Shown: positions 1 through 8,656 of the stretch, piece after piece
Position numbering within the stretch: position 1 is the stretch's first letter
How the letters are laid out: the number at the start of each line of letters is the position of its first letter
Source of the DNA: Pseudobutyrivibrio sp.
GTDB taxonomy: Bacteria > Bacillota > Clostridia > Lachnospirales > Lachnospiraceae
Assembly (NCBI GenBank): GCA_017557435.1
Contig: JAFYYR010000001.1
Location: 1 to 64,000 of the forward strand
DNA length: 64,000 nt
Direction: 5' to 3'
The notes under the pieces: model-generated
Told to the model about the DNA's origin: nothing
The model's input: only the letters and a program-made list of their open reading frames with translations
Databases searched by the model: none
Position numbers and translations under genes: made by a program

Positions 1-161
1 AAATGAATTTCAAGGATACATGTAAGTCACAATCTTTTCGAAGAAAAGGTTGTGTAAGTAACAAGCTTGCTTGTTACCATTTACTTGTATTAATTCAAGG
101 TTTGTTTCACTGTTCAGTTATCAATCTTCGCTTTGTTGTTGCCCTCAGCAGCAACTCGTTT
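1..161 (-). other. Leader region of a leftward stable-RNA (probably rRNA) operon
   Basis: Read on the minus strand, this stretch follows two tandem sigma-A type promoters. It contains no ORF and folds into strong hairpins. One at 28-54 has CACAA and TTGTG arms around a CTTTT/AAAAG stem, and one at 58-77 has arms GTAACAAGC and GCTTGTTAC. Tandem promoters followed by a structured untranslated leader are typical of rRNA operons in Firmicutes. The 16S gene itself would lie beyond the left edge and is not visible, so the rRNA assignment is an inference. A tRNA operon leader is the main alternative. Confidence 0.5.
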
Positions 162-190
162 ATACTATCATGTCGCTAGCTTTTTGTCAA
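162..190 (-). promoter_or_regulatory. Promoter P2 of the leftward stable-RNA operon
   Basis: On the minus strand a perfect -35 TTGACA (185-190) is followed after exactly 17 bases by -10 TAGTAT (162-167). It is the downstream member of a tandem pair reading toward position 1. Confidence 0.75.
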
Positions 191-277
191 CAACTTTTTT
201 GATTTATTTTTCAAAATCTTTTTCTCAGAAAACTCAGTGTTTTCTAAGTGTGTGCCGCTCTCAGCGGAACGAATAGT

Positions 278-306
278 ATATTATCATCTACCAACCTTAT
301 AGTCAA
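278..306 (-). promoter_or_regulatory. Promoter P1 of the leftward stable-RNA operon
   Basis: On the minus strand -35 TTGACT (301-306) and -10 TAATAT (278-283) are separated by 17 bases. It lies about 116 bases upstream of P2. The interval between them carries small hairpins, including CCGCT/AGCGG near 257-269. It begins just beyond the stop codon of the CvpA-like gene. Confidence 0.7.
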
Positions 307-333
307 CACCTTTTTTTAAAAAAATTAATGTCT

Positions 334-1005
334 TTATATTCCGATAATTCTTTCAATTAAGTTGTTTTTGTAAATATAGTAAAGCATTTGATCTGCCTTA
401 GCATATGTTATTATAAATTGGCCAATAAAGGAGGTTGGAAAACAGTCAGCTAAGTACATTGCAAGCCAGGTAAATAGCATTCCTTCTGCTGCACCGGCTA
501 TTATTCCAAGTACTCTATTCACATCTCGTATGCCAGGAACGAAGCCAATGGCTCTTAATATTCTATCTATTATATAGATAATAATAATTCCAACAGCAAT
601 AAGTAGGATGTTTGATATACCATTAATAGCTGCATCAGATAGTTCTTTTGCAACTGCTTTAATTATGTTATCAATTGAATTCTCAATGCTTGTCTCTATA
701 TCATCTTTTGCAAACTCAGGCACAATAGAAAGAACAGCATCCCTACCAGAACCTACTTCTTCTGCTTCTGAATGCTCGTATTTAGTATGAAGATGGCCAT
801 CAATGGCATTTTCCACACGTGTAGGTATTTCTGTATGTATCTTTATATAATCCGCCACATATACCTTGCCATAGTTTACAAAGAGGAGAAGGAATATCCA
901 AGCAACCAGACTATATATAATCCTTATCATGCCTCTATGAGCACCACGGACCATAAAAAAGATCATTAGCAATATAAAAATTACAAGTAAAATATTAATA
1001 TCCAT
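334..1005 (-). CDS. CvpA family membrane protein
   Basis: A 223-residue integral membrane protein. Hydrophobic segments appear at about residues 5-20 and 26-45, then about 130-150 and 170-190, separated by a polar, acidic loop. The N-terminal pattern (membrane helix, RGAHRGMIR, second helix) fits the CvpA/colicin V production family, whose biochemical role in Firmicutes is unsettled. The ATG is preceded by AAGGGTG at good spacing. It is the last gene of a leftward run, 20 bases after the DUF5711-like gene, and the two are probably co-transcribed. The family call is reasonable; the function is unknown. Confidence 0.65.
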   Translation of the reverse strand: MDINILLVIFILLMIFFMVRGAHRGMIRIIYSLVAWIFLLLFVNYGKVYVADYIKIHTEIPTRVENAIDGHLHTKYEHSEAEEVGSGRDAVLSIVPEFAKDDIETSIENSIDNIIKAVAKELSDAAINGISNILLIAVGIIIIYIIDRILRAIGFVPGIRDVNRVLGIIAGAAEGMLFTWLAMYLADCFPTSFIGQFIITYAKADQMLYYIYKNNLIERIIGI

Positions 1006-1025
1006 TTTTCACCCTTTGCTTTGTG

Positions 1026-2240
1026 CTATTTAATACTTATCAGTTCTGTTTTGTTTTCTTCTATTAAATAGTATCTTCTAGACGATGACCCAGGAATGAT
1101 ATTGTATACAACCTCATCAAACTTATATTTGAATTTGGCGATACCCTGAAGATTATAAATAGTAACTTCATTTTCATTCCTAAGGAATATCTCATTATTA
1201 TCCATTATCTGGACATTATCATAACTTCCATCAATCTCTTTTGACATCCATTTAAAGCCATAAAGATTATATACGTTTAGTTTATTTACAACTTCTCCCT
1301 TTTCACCATTAGACTCACTAATATATCCAAAGTGAGTATCATTATAGAAGATACTCTTCATCTCTCCCTTTACAGAAATCTCTTTTGCTACTGTTGCTCT
1401 AAGATTGTTATTAAATAGGATTATCTTAGAATCAGAAAAAGCTATGGCCTTATCATTCTTCACATAATCTACTTTTGGGATAATAGAGCCTAGGTATGTA
1501 TATGAAGCAACAATATTATCCTGCTCTTCTTTTCCCTCTTTTGTGAAATCATAAAATACTAACTCTGAAGATAGCTCGCCTGTATTTACATTTACTATAG
1601 AAAGTAAAAGTCTTGTTGCATCTGAAGAAAGTGCCATGGACACTGGAAATCCTTTGTTCTCTGGATGGATTTCTCCGGATGCTAGAAGAGTACCATCCTT
1701 ACCATACAATTGAATGTAGCTAACGTTATCCTCCTGCAAAAGCAAGGCTACTGTACCCTGGCTTGCCACCTTGGCTTCAAGGACAGGTGTGGTAGTTGTG
1801 ATTGATTTTACAAATCCCTTTGATGAGAAAAGATCTACTTCACTGCCTTTTTTATCGTAGACTACAATGTAGTCCTGGCATACATTCATGTTTGGATTAA
1901 CCATATCGTAGGTATAGTTCCAAATTAATGAGCCATCGTAGGTAGTGCAAGATACACCATCCGGACTGTATTTTAGTAAGTTGCCTTTATAATCACAGTA
2001 TGTGCTCTCTGCAGAATCATTTCTCTCATAAGTCTTTTCAACCTGATAATCGCTGTATGTTGTAAGTATTTTTATTACAACTAACGAAACAACTACTATG
2101 AGAATAAGGAGAATCAAGAAAATCCATCGCTTTTTTGGTGGTTCATAATTTTCATCAATCTCGCGAAGGGGCTTTTCTTCAACCTCAACTTCCTCTTCTT
2201 CAGTTTTCTCTGGCAATTTTATTATCTTAAACTCTTCCAT
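1026..2240 (-). CDS. DUF5711-like single-pass membrane protein with beta-propeller-like ectodomain
   Basis: A 404-residue protein with an acidic cytoplasmic N-terminus (about residues 1-38), one transmembrane helix (about 39-61), and a long extracytoplasmic part. The latter has repeating short beta-strand blocks containing YDG, YGKDG and YNLQG type turns, suggestive of a WD40/PQQ-like propeller. This matches what is seen in DUF5711 proteins of Clostridia. It lies directly upstream of the CvpA-like gene and downstream of glgB. No enzymatic motif is visible. It may sense or scaffold at the cell surface, but that is a guess. Confidence 0.6.
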   Translation of the reverse strand: MEEFKIIKLPEKTEEEEVEVEEKPLREIDENYEPPKKRWIFLILLILIVVVSLVVIKILTTYSDYQVEKTYERNDSAESTYCDYKGNLLKYSPDGVSCTTYDGSLIWNYTYDMVNPNMNVCQDYIVVYDKKGSEVDLFSSKGFVKSITTTTPVLEAKVASQGTVALLLQEDNVSYIQLYGKDGTLLASGEIHPENKGFPVSMALSSDATRLLLSIVNVNTGELSSELVFYDFTKEGKEEQDNIVASYTYLGSIIPKVDYVKNDKAIAFSDSKIILFNNNLRATVAKEISVKGEMKSIFYNDTHFGYISESNGEKGEVVNKLNVYNLYGFKWMSKEIDGSYDNVQIMDNNEIFLRNENEVTIYNLQGIAKFKYKFDEVVYNIIPGSSSRRYYLIEENKTELISIK

Positions 2241-2263
2241 TTATACTTCCTATATATAATAAA

Positions 2264-2283
2264 TGGGCTGATTTCACAGCCCA
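2264..2283 (-). terminator. Hairpin between glgB and the DUF5711-like gene
   Basis: TGGGCTG (2264-2270) and CAGCCCA (2277-2283) form a perfect 7-bp stem with a 6-base loop. On the minus strand it is followed by TTTATTATA, a weak U-tract. It may partially terminate after glgB or stabilise its 3' end. Confidence 0.4.
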
Positions 2284-2288
2284 CTTAA

Positions 2289-4187
2289 TTAATAAACAAA
2301 TATTGCTACTTGATATGGTGCCACTTTGAAGGCTACTGAATAATCTCTACCATCACATTCCTCCGCTTTAGGAGTGAGTGTGTCTGGTATCAAGCTTCCC
2401 TCCCCACCATAAGCTTCAGACTGGCTATCTAATAGAAGCTTCAGCTTTTTGTTGGTTGGTACTCCTACCTTGTAATCGTCATATCTCATTGGAGTCATAT
2501 TGATTACAAATAATATGCTATTTTTTCCATTTTTGGCCTTGCGGATAAAACTGAATATGCTTCTGTAGCTATCATTTGCATTAACCCATTCAAAGCCTGC
2601 CCATGACACATCCTGCTCATACATAGCTGGATATGATTTGTAAATATGAAGTAAATCCTTGTACATCCTAGATACATGCCTGTGATTAGGATTGTCTAAA
2701 ACGTACCAATCTAATTCTCTAGCCTCGCTCCATTCTGTACCCTGCGCAAAGTCCTGTCCCATAAACAGAAGCTTTTTGCCTGGGTGTCCCATCATAAATG
2801 CGTAGCCTGCCATAAGATTTCTATATTTATCAACCTCTAAGCCTGGCATCTTAGCTAGCATAGAGCCCTTAAGATGAACTACTTCATCATGACTCAAAAC
2901 AAGAATGTATCGCTCTGCCTCGTTGTAGCTCATGGCAAATGTCATCTTGTTATGATTATCTTTTCTAAAATATGGGTCTAGCTTCATATAATCTATGAAA
3001 TCATGCATCCATCCCATGTTCCATTTGTATGAAAAGTTTAGACCGCCATTTTCCACATCACCTGTAATTTTAGGCCATGCTGTAGACTCCTCGGCAATCA
3101 TAACTGCCCCTGGATATCTACCACGAATAAGTGTATTAATATGCTTGAAAAATTCGATGGCTTCTAGGTTTTCATTGCCACCATGCTCATTTGGAATCCA
3201 CTGACCAGGCTTCTTGCCATAATCTAGATAAAGCATAGATGCAACAGCATCAACGCGAAGTCCATCAATATGGTAAACTTCTACCCACTGCAAGGCACTA
3301 CCTATAAGGAAGTTCTTAACCTCTGCCTTGCCATAGTTGAATATTTTAGTGCCCCAGTCTGGATGCTCGCCCTTTCTAGGGTCTGGATATTCATATAGAG
3401 GACTTCCATCAAAATCAGCAAGCCCATGAGCGTCCTTTGGAAAATGAGCTGGTACCCAATCAAGGATAACTCCGATGCCATTCTTGTGAAGATAGTTCAC
3501 CAAATACATAAAGTCATCTGGTGTACCATATCTGGATGTAGGTGCATAGTAGCCCGTAACCTGATATCCCCAGGAACCATCAAATGGATACTCTGAGATT
3601 CCCATAAGTTCAACATGGGTATATCCCATATCTAAAACATATTCTGTCAGACTGTGAGCAAATTCTTTGTAACTGTAAAATCCATCATTCTCAGGTCTTG
3701 GATGTCTCTTCCATGAACCTGGATGAACTTCATATATAGACATTGGCTTTTCCCAGAAGTTAGAGTTAGCCTTTCTCTGTCTCATCCATGAAGCATCTGA
3801 CCATTTAAACTTGGTATTGTCGTAAATGATAGATGCTGTACCTGGTCTAAGTTCAGCGTAGGTAGCATAAGGGTCTGCCTTGTAGAGCTTTCTTCCGTCT
3901 GATGTAGTAATAAGATATTTGTAAAGCTGGCCTTCCTTTGCCTCAGGAATAAATGCCTCGAATACCCCCTGACTCTCAGGCTCAACTCGTTGCATAAAAT
4001 CACTAGTCTCATCCCAGTTGTTAAACTCACCTATGACAGCAACAGTTTTAGCATTAGGAGCCCATACATCAAAATAATAGCCTGCCTGCTTACCCTGCTT
4101 TGCCTTGTGTGCGCCCATCTTTTTAAAGATGTCATAGTGTGTTCCCTGGCCAAATAGATATCCGTCTAAATCAGTGAAGTAACTCAT
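2289..4187 (-). CDS. glgB: 1,4-alpha-glucan (glycogen) branching enzyme
   Basis: A 632-residue GH13 enzyme that creates alpha-1,6 branches in glycogen. An N-terminal CBM48-like domain (about residues 15-130, with WAPNAKTVAVIGEFNNW) precedes the catalytic barrel. Active-site signatures are visible: DGLRVDAVASMLY with the nucleophile Asp, IAEEST with the acid/base Glu, and LSHDEVVH with the transition-state Asp. The motif GSWGYQVTGYYAPTSRYG is typical of GlgB. Length is normal for the family. No other glycogen gene is adjacent. Together with the GH13 genes at 13.9, 31.2 and 34.1 kb it points to active alpha-glucan storage and turnover. Confidence 0.95.
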   Translation of the reverse strand: MSYFTDLDGYLFGQGTHYDIFKKMGAHKAKQGKQAGYYFDVWAPNAKTVAVIGEFNNWDETSDFMQRVEPESQGVFEAFIPEAKEGQLYKYLITTSDGRKLYKADPYATYAELRPGTASIIYDNTKFKWSDASWMRQRKANSNFWEKPMSIYEVHPGSWKRHPRPENDGFYSYKEFAHSLTEYVLDMGYTHVELMGISEYPFDGSWGYQVTGYYAPTSRYGTPDDFMYLVNYLHKNGIGVILDWVPAHFPKDAHGLADFDGSPLYEYPDPRKGEHPDWGTKIFNYGKAEVKNFLIGSALQWVEVYHIDGLRVDAVASMLYLDYGKKPGQWIPNEHGGNENLEAIEFFKHINTLIRGRYPGAVMIAEESTAWPKITGDVENGGLNFSYKWNMGWMHDFIDYMKLDPYFRKDNHNKMTFAMSYNEAERYILVLSHDEVVHLKGSMLAKMPGLEVDKYRNLMAGYAFMMGHPGKKLLFMGQDFAQGTEWSEARELDWYVLDNPNHRHVSRMYKDLLHIYKSYPAMYEQDVSWAGFEWVNANDSYRSIFSFIRKAKNGKNSILFVINMTPMRYDDYKVGVPTNKKLKLLLDSQSEAYGGEGSLIPDTLTPKAEECDGRDYSVAFKVAPYQVAIFVY

Positions 4188-4222
4188 CCTATAATCCCCT
4201 TATTTTCTCCCGCTAGTATATG

Positions 4223-7171
4223 TTATCTATCAAAATCCTTCTCTTTTAAGATTACATTGCCATTCTTGTCGTATTTAGGCTTGTTGAAGAATCCGCCCCT
4301 AGTGGATTTATCAATAGCCTCATCCATAATCTCTGCAACCTCCTTAATAGTAGTTGCATGATCGTAACGACCGATGAGATTGATTCGATTATATAATGCT
4401 AAAACACCCATATCATCAATGGTGCAGCCAGCTTCCATTGCGTATGTCTTAGCAAATGAAACAAGTTCATCAATTGAGAATACTGGAATAACAACCTTTT
4501 GTGTGAATCTCTTAGCAAAGGAGCCGTCCCTAAGTAGCGCCTTTTCAATTCCCTTTTTGTTATCCTCTATGATAATAATTGTGCCAGAATTATCCTGCTC
4601 CATTAAAAGAGAAAGAGTAACGGCTGTCTCCTTTGAGATACCGCCAGCTGCCTCAATAATAAGGCATCCTCCCTGAATCTTAGAATAAAGCTTTTGTATA
4701 TCCTTTTCGTTGAGCTTCTCACCGGAAATCTTACCGATGCCACCCTTTGGATAACCTGTCTTTTTCTCAAGTACCTTAATAATGCTAGTAGCCATCTGGG
4801 TCTTACCAGAACCTGGCTCACCGATAATTGCTATGCTCCCGCCCTTTGAGCCAGCCTGTGCTAAATGAGCAGCTGTGCCTGTGATAGCCTGAGCAATGCT
4901 TTTTTTCATACCTGTAATTGGTAAGAAATATGAGAATATAGCTAAGTCCTCATCCTCAAGCTCAAAGCCTGCTGCACTAGCAGCTGCATTAGACTGATCA
5001 ACTGCCTGAACTGGAGCTGCAACTGGTGCCGCTGGAGCAATTGGCTCATCCAAAGTAACCTGTGTTACTTCTGGAAGTGGATCTGCCATAACTGACTGTG
5101 GAAGAGGTATTGGCTCTGGAGCAAATACTGGCTCACTTTGAATAGGCTCAACACCTGTATCCTCTAATATATCCTGTGGAAGTTCAATTGGAGGAAGCTC
5201 AATATCTGCAATATTAATATCTGGAACAGTCTCCTCTTGGATTTCTTCCTCTTCTATTTCCTCATCCTCTTCTTCGAAGAATCCCTGGTCTTCCTGACTA
5301 ACTACATCAAGCTCTACCTCGCTAGTGAGAGGCTCTTCTGGCTCATCGTATGCTTCTGTAAGAGGCTCGTCGAATTCCTCTTCTATTTCATCTGGCATCT
5401 TTATTTCAGGAAGCTTGATCTCTGGTAAAACAATATCTTCTTCAGCTGGTTCTGGAACCTGAGCGCTAACCTGCTCATTTCCAAGTGTAAGTCTATCAAT
5501 CTCCTTCTGTAGGAAATCGTTAACATCGGCTATCATTTGGGATGCTTCTTTTAGGTCCACGTCATCTGTCTCCTCAGTATCTAATGTAGGTGGCTGCCAA
5601 CTAGCCTTATCTAATGCCTCAGCAGCATGCAATACGGGATCTGCCACCGCAGAAACCGCGCCTGGTATGGCCGCTGCTCCAGCTGGATTAATCACAGGAA
5701 TATCTAGAGAGCCCTCTTCTAATCCCTCGATGTTGAGCTTAGGGATAGTAAAGCTCTTTGGCTCTGATTCCTCTGAATCTTCTGTATTTTGTAAATCGTC
5801 AAGCTCATGGTCCTCATCAAGAATTGGCCAAGGCTTAATTTCTCGAATATCTTGTAATTTCTCTTCAGATTCCTCCTCAGGGATATCATCTGTGATTTCC
5901 TCAGGAAGTTCTTCTGTAGAATCCTCTAATACTTTAGTATCTGAATCTGTGGTATCGTCCTGTTCTGATAAATACTCTTCTTTTAAAAGCTCTGCTGAAG
6001 TCATGCCTGCATCAAGCTTGGACATAACTCCCTCAAGACGATTAAGAACATTGTTAGCCTCTCTAAGAGCTTTGGCTCTTGCATTCTCAAGCTCCTTAGA
6101 CTTAGCTTCTTCCATAGCAGCTTCTGCTGCACGCTTTGTCTTTTCCCACTCAGCAAGAACATCCTCAATAGTCATCTGTCCCTCAACCTGGGTCTCTTCA
6201 TCATCAGCCTCATCTGGAAGAAGTAAGCTAATCTGACCATCATTACCCTCTTTAAGGTATTCGTTGAAGGTATCATTAATAGAGAATTCTTCCTCTTCTA
6301 GGGAATCTTCAAGCTCTTCCTTAACCTGTAGATAAGGAATCTCCTCAACCAGATTCTTGATGGCACCAATATTCTCAGATACCTCGCCAGTATCTGTAGC
6401 CTTCATAATCTCGTCGATATTTTTCTTAATCTCTGCCTGAAGATTAATAGTATCAAATCTCTCTGGTCCTTCTGGAAGCTCAATGGCTGGCATATGAGGA
6501 AGAACCTCGCTTGGATTAATATTGCTATATGGATGAATCTCCGCTAAGCCGTCTTTTTTCTGCTGGAAGCTGCGGTATTTATCCTCCTGCGCCTTATCAA
6601 GTGGCTGATAAAGCATCTTTAATTCAAGGGCGCGCTCAACTACTGGACCATCTCCGAACCAAAGGATGATTTCGTCGCACAGTCCTATACATTTTTCCGC
6701 CTGGTTTGTCTTGTGATAAAGATAAGCAAGCTCATAAGCCCATTCTTCAATGAAATCACTTTCCTTGAGCTGCTCAAGAATCTTGATTAAAGTGGCATTG
6801 TCTGCTCCTTTAGCAATACTAATATTGTATTTCAAGATATATTTAAGACTATCATGAGGTGCAATTTGAACGAACTCATTGTAGTATTCCTGAGCCATCT
6901 CGATGTCCTTAAGCTTGATGGAAATCATGCAAAGCTTATAGATAATCATACGGCCAATTGGAGAACGCTCATGTGCCAGGAATAATAACTCCCTGGCTTC
7001 TTCGATTTTACCTGCTGCTTCGTAGCACTCGCTACCAGCAATCAAATCGTTGATATTATGTACCTTTCTCCAATTTACTGACTCAGCTACAGACATTGCG
7101 TCAGCGAATTTATTTTGTGAGATGAGATCTTTCATCTCGTCAATCCTATTTTTGTACTCTAATTTTTCCAC
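4223..7171 (-). CDS. TPR protein with long acidic linker and C-terminal AAA-type ATPase domain
   Basis: A protein of about 982 residues with three parts. The N-terminal ~220 residues are helical TPR-like repeats (YKLCMISIKLKD, YELAYLYHKTNQ). The middle ~500 residues are low-complexity and rich in Glu, Asp and Pro, probably disordered. The C-terminal ~215 residues carry an AAA-like domain with Walker A GEPGSGKT (about residue 785), a LIIEAAG strand at the Walker B position without the usual Asp-Glu pair, a sensor-like IIIIEDN strand, and FAKRFTQKV resembling a CbbX/SpoVK arginine-finger region. The start is uncertain: GTG at 7171 has GGAG nine bases upstream, ATG at 7135 is possible, and TTG at 7216 has poorer spacing. 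Function is not recognised. Confidence 0.6.
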   Translation of the reverse strand: MEKLEYKNRIDEMKDLISQNKFADAMSVAESVNWRKVHNINDLIAGSECYEAAGKIEEARELLFLAHERSPIGRMIIYKLCMISIKLKDIEMAQEYYNEFVQIAPHDSLKYILKYNISIAKGADNATLIKILEQLKESDFIEEWAYELAYLYHKTNQAEKCIGLCDEIILWFGDGPVVERALELKMLYQPLDKAQEDKYRSFQQKKDGLAEIHPYSNINPSEVLPHMPAIELPEGPERFDTINLQAEIKKNIDEIMKATDTGEVSENIGAIKNLVEEIPYLQVKEELEDSLEEEEFSINDTFNEYLKEGNDGQISLLLPDEADDEETQVEGQMTIEDVLAEWEKTKRAAEAAMEEAKSKELENARAKALREANNVLNRLEGVMSKLDAGMTSAELLKEEYLSEQDDTTDSDTKVLEDSTEELPEEITDDIPEEESEEKLQDIREIKPWPILDEDHELDDLQNTEDSEESEPKSFTIPKLNIEGLEEGSLDIPVINPAGAAAIPGAVSAVADPVLHAAEALDKASWQPPTLDTEETDDVDLKEASQMIADVNDFLQKEIDRLTLGNEQVSAQVPEPAEEDIVLPEIKLPEIKMPDEIEEEFDEPLTEAYDEPEEPLTSEVELDVVSQEDQGFFEEEDEEIEEEEIQEETVPDINIADIELPPIELPQDILEDTGVEPIQSEPVFAPEPIPLPQSVMADPLPEVTQVTLDEPIAPAAPVAAPVQAVDQSNAAASAAGFELEDEDLAIFSYFLPITGMKKSIAQAITGTAAHLAQAGSKGGSIAIIGEPGSGKTQMATSIIKVLEKKTGYPKGGIGKISGEKLNEKDIQKLYSKIQGGCLIIEAAGGISKETAVTLSLLMEQDNSGTIIIIEDNKKGIEKALLRDGSFAKRFTQKVVIPVFSIDELVSFAKTYAMEAGCTIDDMGVLALYNRINLIGRYDHATTIKEVAEIMDEAIDKSTRGGFFNKPKYDKNGNVILKEKDFDR

Positions 7172-7281
7172 AGTATTATTCTCCAAAAACACATACTTAT
7201 GGGTTTTAGAATGCAAAATTTAATATGCATTCCTCGCATCCTATAGTTATTAAAATACTAACATACCTTAAAGTTAAAATC

Positions 7282-7309
7282 AAAAAAACCGAGGCCAAAA
7301 AACCTCGGT
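7282..7309 (-). terminator. Rho-independent terminator after the AI-2E family gene
   Basis: ACCGAGG (7288-7294) pairs with CCTCGGT (7303-7309). On the minus strand the stem is followed by a run of T (7282-7288). It lies 19 bases after the stop of the 7328-8641 gene, so it ends that leftward operon and isolates the TPR-AAA gene. Confidence 0.85.
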
Positions 7310-7327
7310 TTAATAATTATTTAAGAT

Positions 7328-8641
7328 TTATTTATTTTTCTTTTTAAGCCTTGAAAACAATGACTTTTTCTTGCTTTTAGTTTTTTCTCTCTCGTGCTCA
7401 ATCAACTCATTGCTCTCTAGGTCAATATGATCAAGCAAAAGATACTTATCTGTATTAGTAGGTAACTGTCTTCTTGCAACCATGTAGCTAGCTAATCTTC
7501 CACCTATGTAATAGATTACCGCTACAATTGGTACAGCCACAACCATTCCCCAGACTCCATAGAATCCAGCACCGGTAACAACCGCAAATACAACCCAGAA
7601 TGAAGATACTCCTGTGGAATCTCCTAAAATCTTTGGTCCAATTAGGTTACCATCAATCTGCTGCAAAATAAGAACAAATATCAGGAAGTAAATTCCCTTC
7701 ATTGGCTCTGTAAGGAAAATAATAGCAACTGTTGGAACGGCTCCGATATAAGGACCAAATACTGGTACAAAATTAGTCACACCAACGATTGTAGATACAA
7801 GAACTGGATATGGCATATCCATAATCAAGCATCCAATATAACAAATAAAACCAATGATTACTGAATCAAGTATCTTACCAATAATGAATCCGTAGAAAAT
7901 CTCTGCTGACTTTCTTGAAGTCTCAAGGATTATATTAGAATACTTTGGAGCAAAAATACCGCAGATAAGCTTCTTAGCCTGAGCCTTAAATGTCTCCTTA
8001 GAAATAAGGACATATACTGACACAAACATACCAATGATGATACCTACTACAAATCTACCTACTGATATGACACTTGAGGTGATTGTAGACACCATGAAGC
8101 TCTTATCCCAATCTACATATTGGTTTAGAAGCTTAAGTCCTTGCTCAAAAATATCTCCGATATTATTGTCTTTGGCTCTCATAAGGACTTTTTCATAATT
8201 GCCCTTAGTGATCTGGTTACACCAGTCAAGCACTGCTGCAATCTGGTCATCTATATTATTAGCAAGATAAATAATAGTGCTAATCAGGTTTGGAACGATG
8301 GCTATAATGATAAATGCAGCTATTCCACAAAGTACAATCAGGGACAGGATAGTTGAAAGTGTACGATTAGCCTTCTGAGCTGTAGCCTGGTTTTTAATAA
8401 TAGTGTTGAATATTTTCTTAAATCGCTTCTCAAAAAACACCATAAATGGATTCATGAGAAAGGCCATGACAAAGCCTATAAAAATAGGCTGAAATACTGT
8501 AGAAACATGATCCCATGCTGCTGAAACACTTCTTGAATTTCTAAGCATGAAATAGAAGGCTACTACCACGCAGGCAGCTATTACATTACCCACAAGTCTC
8601 TTTCTTCTAAATTTATCCTGTTCGTAATTATCCCCTGACAT
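7328..8641 (-). CDS. AI-2E family transporter (YtvI/PerM-like membrane protein)
   Basis: A 437-residue membrane protein with about eight hydrophobic segments. The N-terminal pair spans about residues 17-35 and 45-65, and a central cluster falls at about 190-330. The C-terminal signature FGPYIGAVPT, followed by QQIDGNLIGPKILGDSTGVSSFWV, is diagnostic of the AI-2E/PerM family. Members are proposed to export small molecules or exchange ions; transport of autoinducer-2 itself is not implied. The tail is very basic (KSKKKSLFSRLKKKNK). The start has AGGAGG seven bases upstream. It follows the aconitase-family gene by 15 bases, so the two are likely co-transcribed. Confidence 0.85.
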   Translation of the reverse strand: MSGDNYEQDKFRRKRLVGNVIAACVVVAFYFMLRNSRSVSAAWDHVSTVFQPIFIGFVMAFLMNPFMVFFEKRFKKIFNTIIKNQATAQKANRTLSTILSLIVLCGIAAFIIIAIVPNLISTIIYLANNIDDQIAAVLDWCNQITKGNYEKVLMRAKDNNIGDIFEQGLKLLNQYVDWDKSFMVSTITSSVISVGRFVVGIIIGMFVSVYVLISKETFKAQAKKLICGIFAPKYSNIILETSRKSAEIFYGFIIGKILDSVIIGFICYIGCLIMDMPYPVLVSTIVGVTNFVPVFGPYIGAVPTVAIIFLTEPMKGIYFLIFVLILQQIDGNLIGPKILGDSTGVSSFWVVFAVVTGAGFYGVWGMVVAVPIVAVIYYIGGRLASYMVARRQLPTNTDKYLLLDHIDLESNELIEHEREKTKSKKKSLFSRLKKKNK

Positions 8642-8656
8642 ATAATGCCTCCTAAA

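Noticed and set aside
5667..6236. A 189-codon plus-strand ORF, very Ser-rich, opposite the TPR-AAA gene
   Set aside because: It is the mirror of the Glu/Asp-rich linker on the minus strand (GAA/GAG codons read as TTC/CTC and TCx). It has no ribosome-binding site and no recognisable domain.
7328..8641. Quorum-sensing autoinducer-2 exporter
   Set aside because: The family name is historical. Nothing in the sequence or neighbourhood (no luxS, no lsr genes) supports transport of AI-2.
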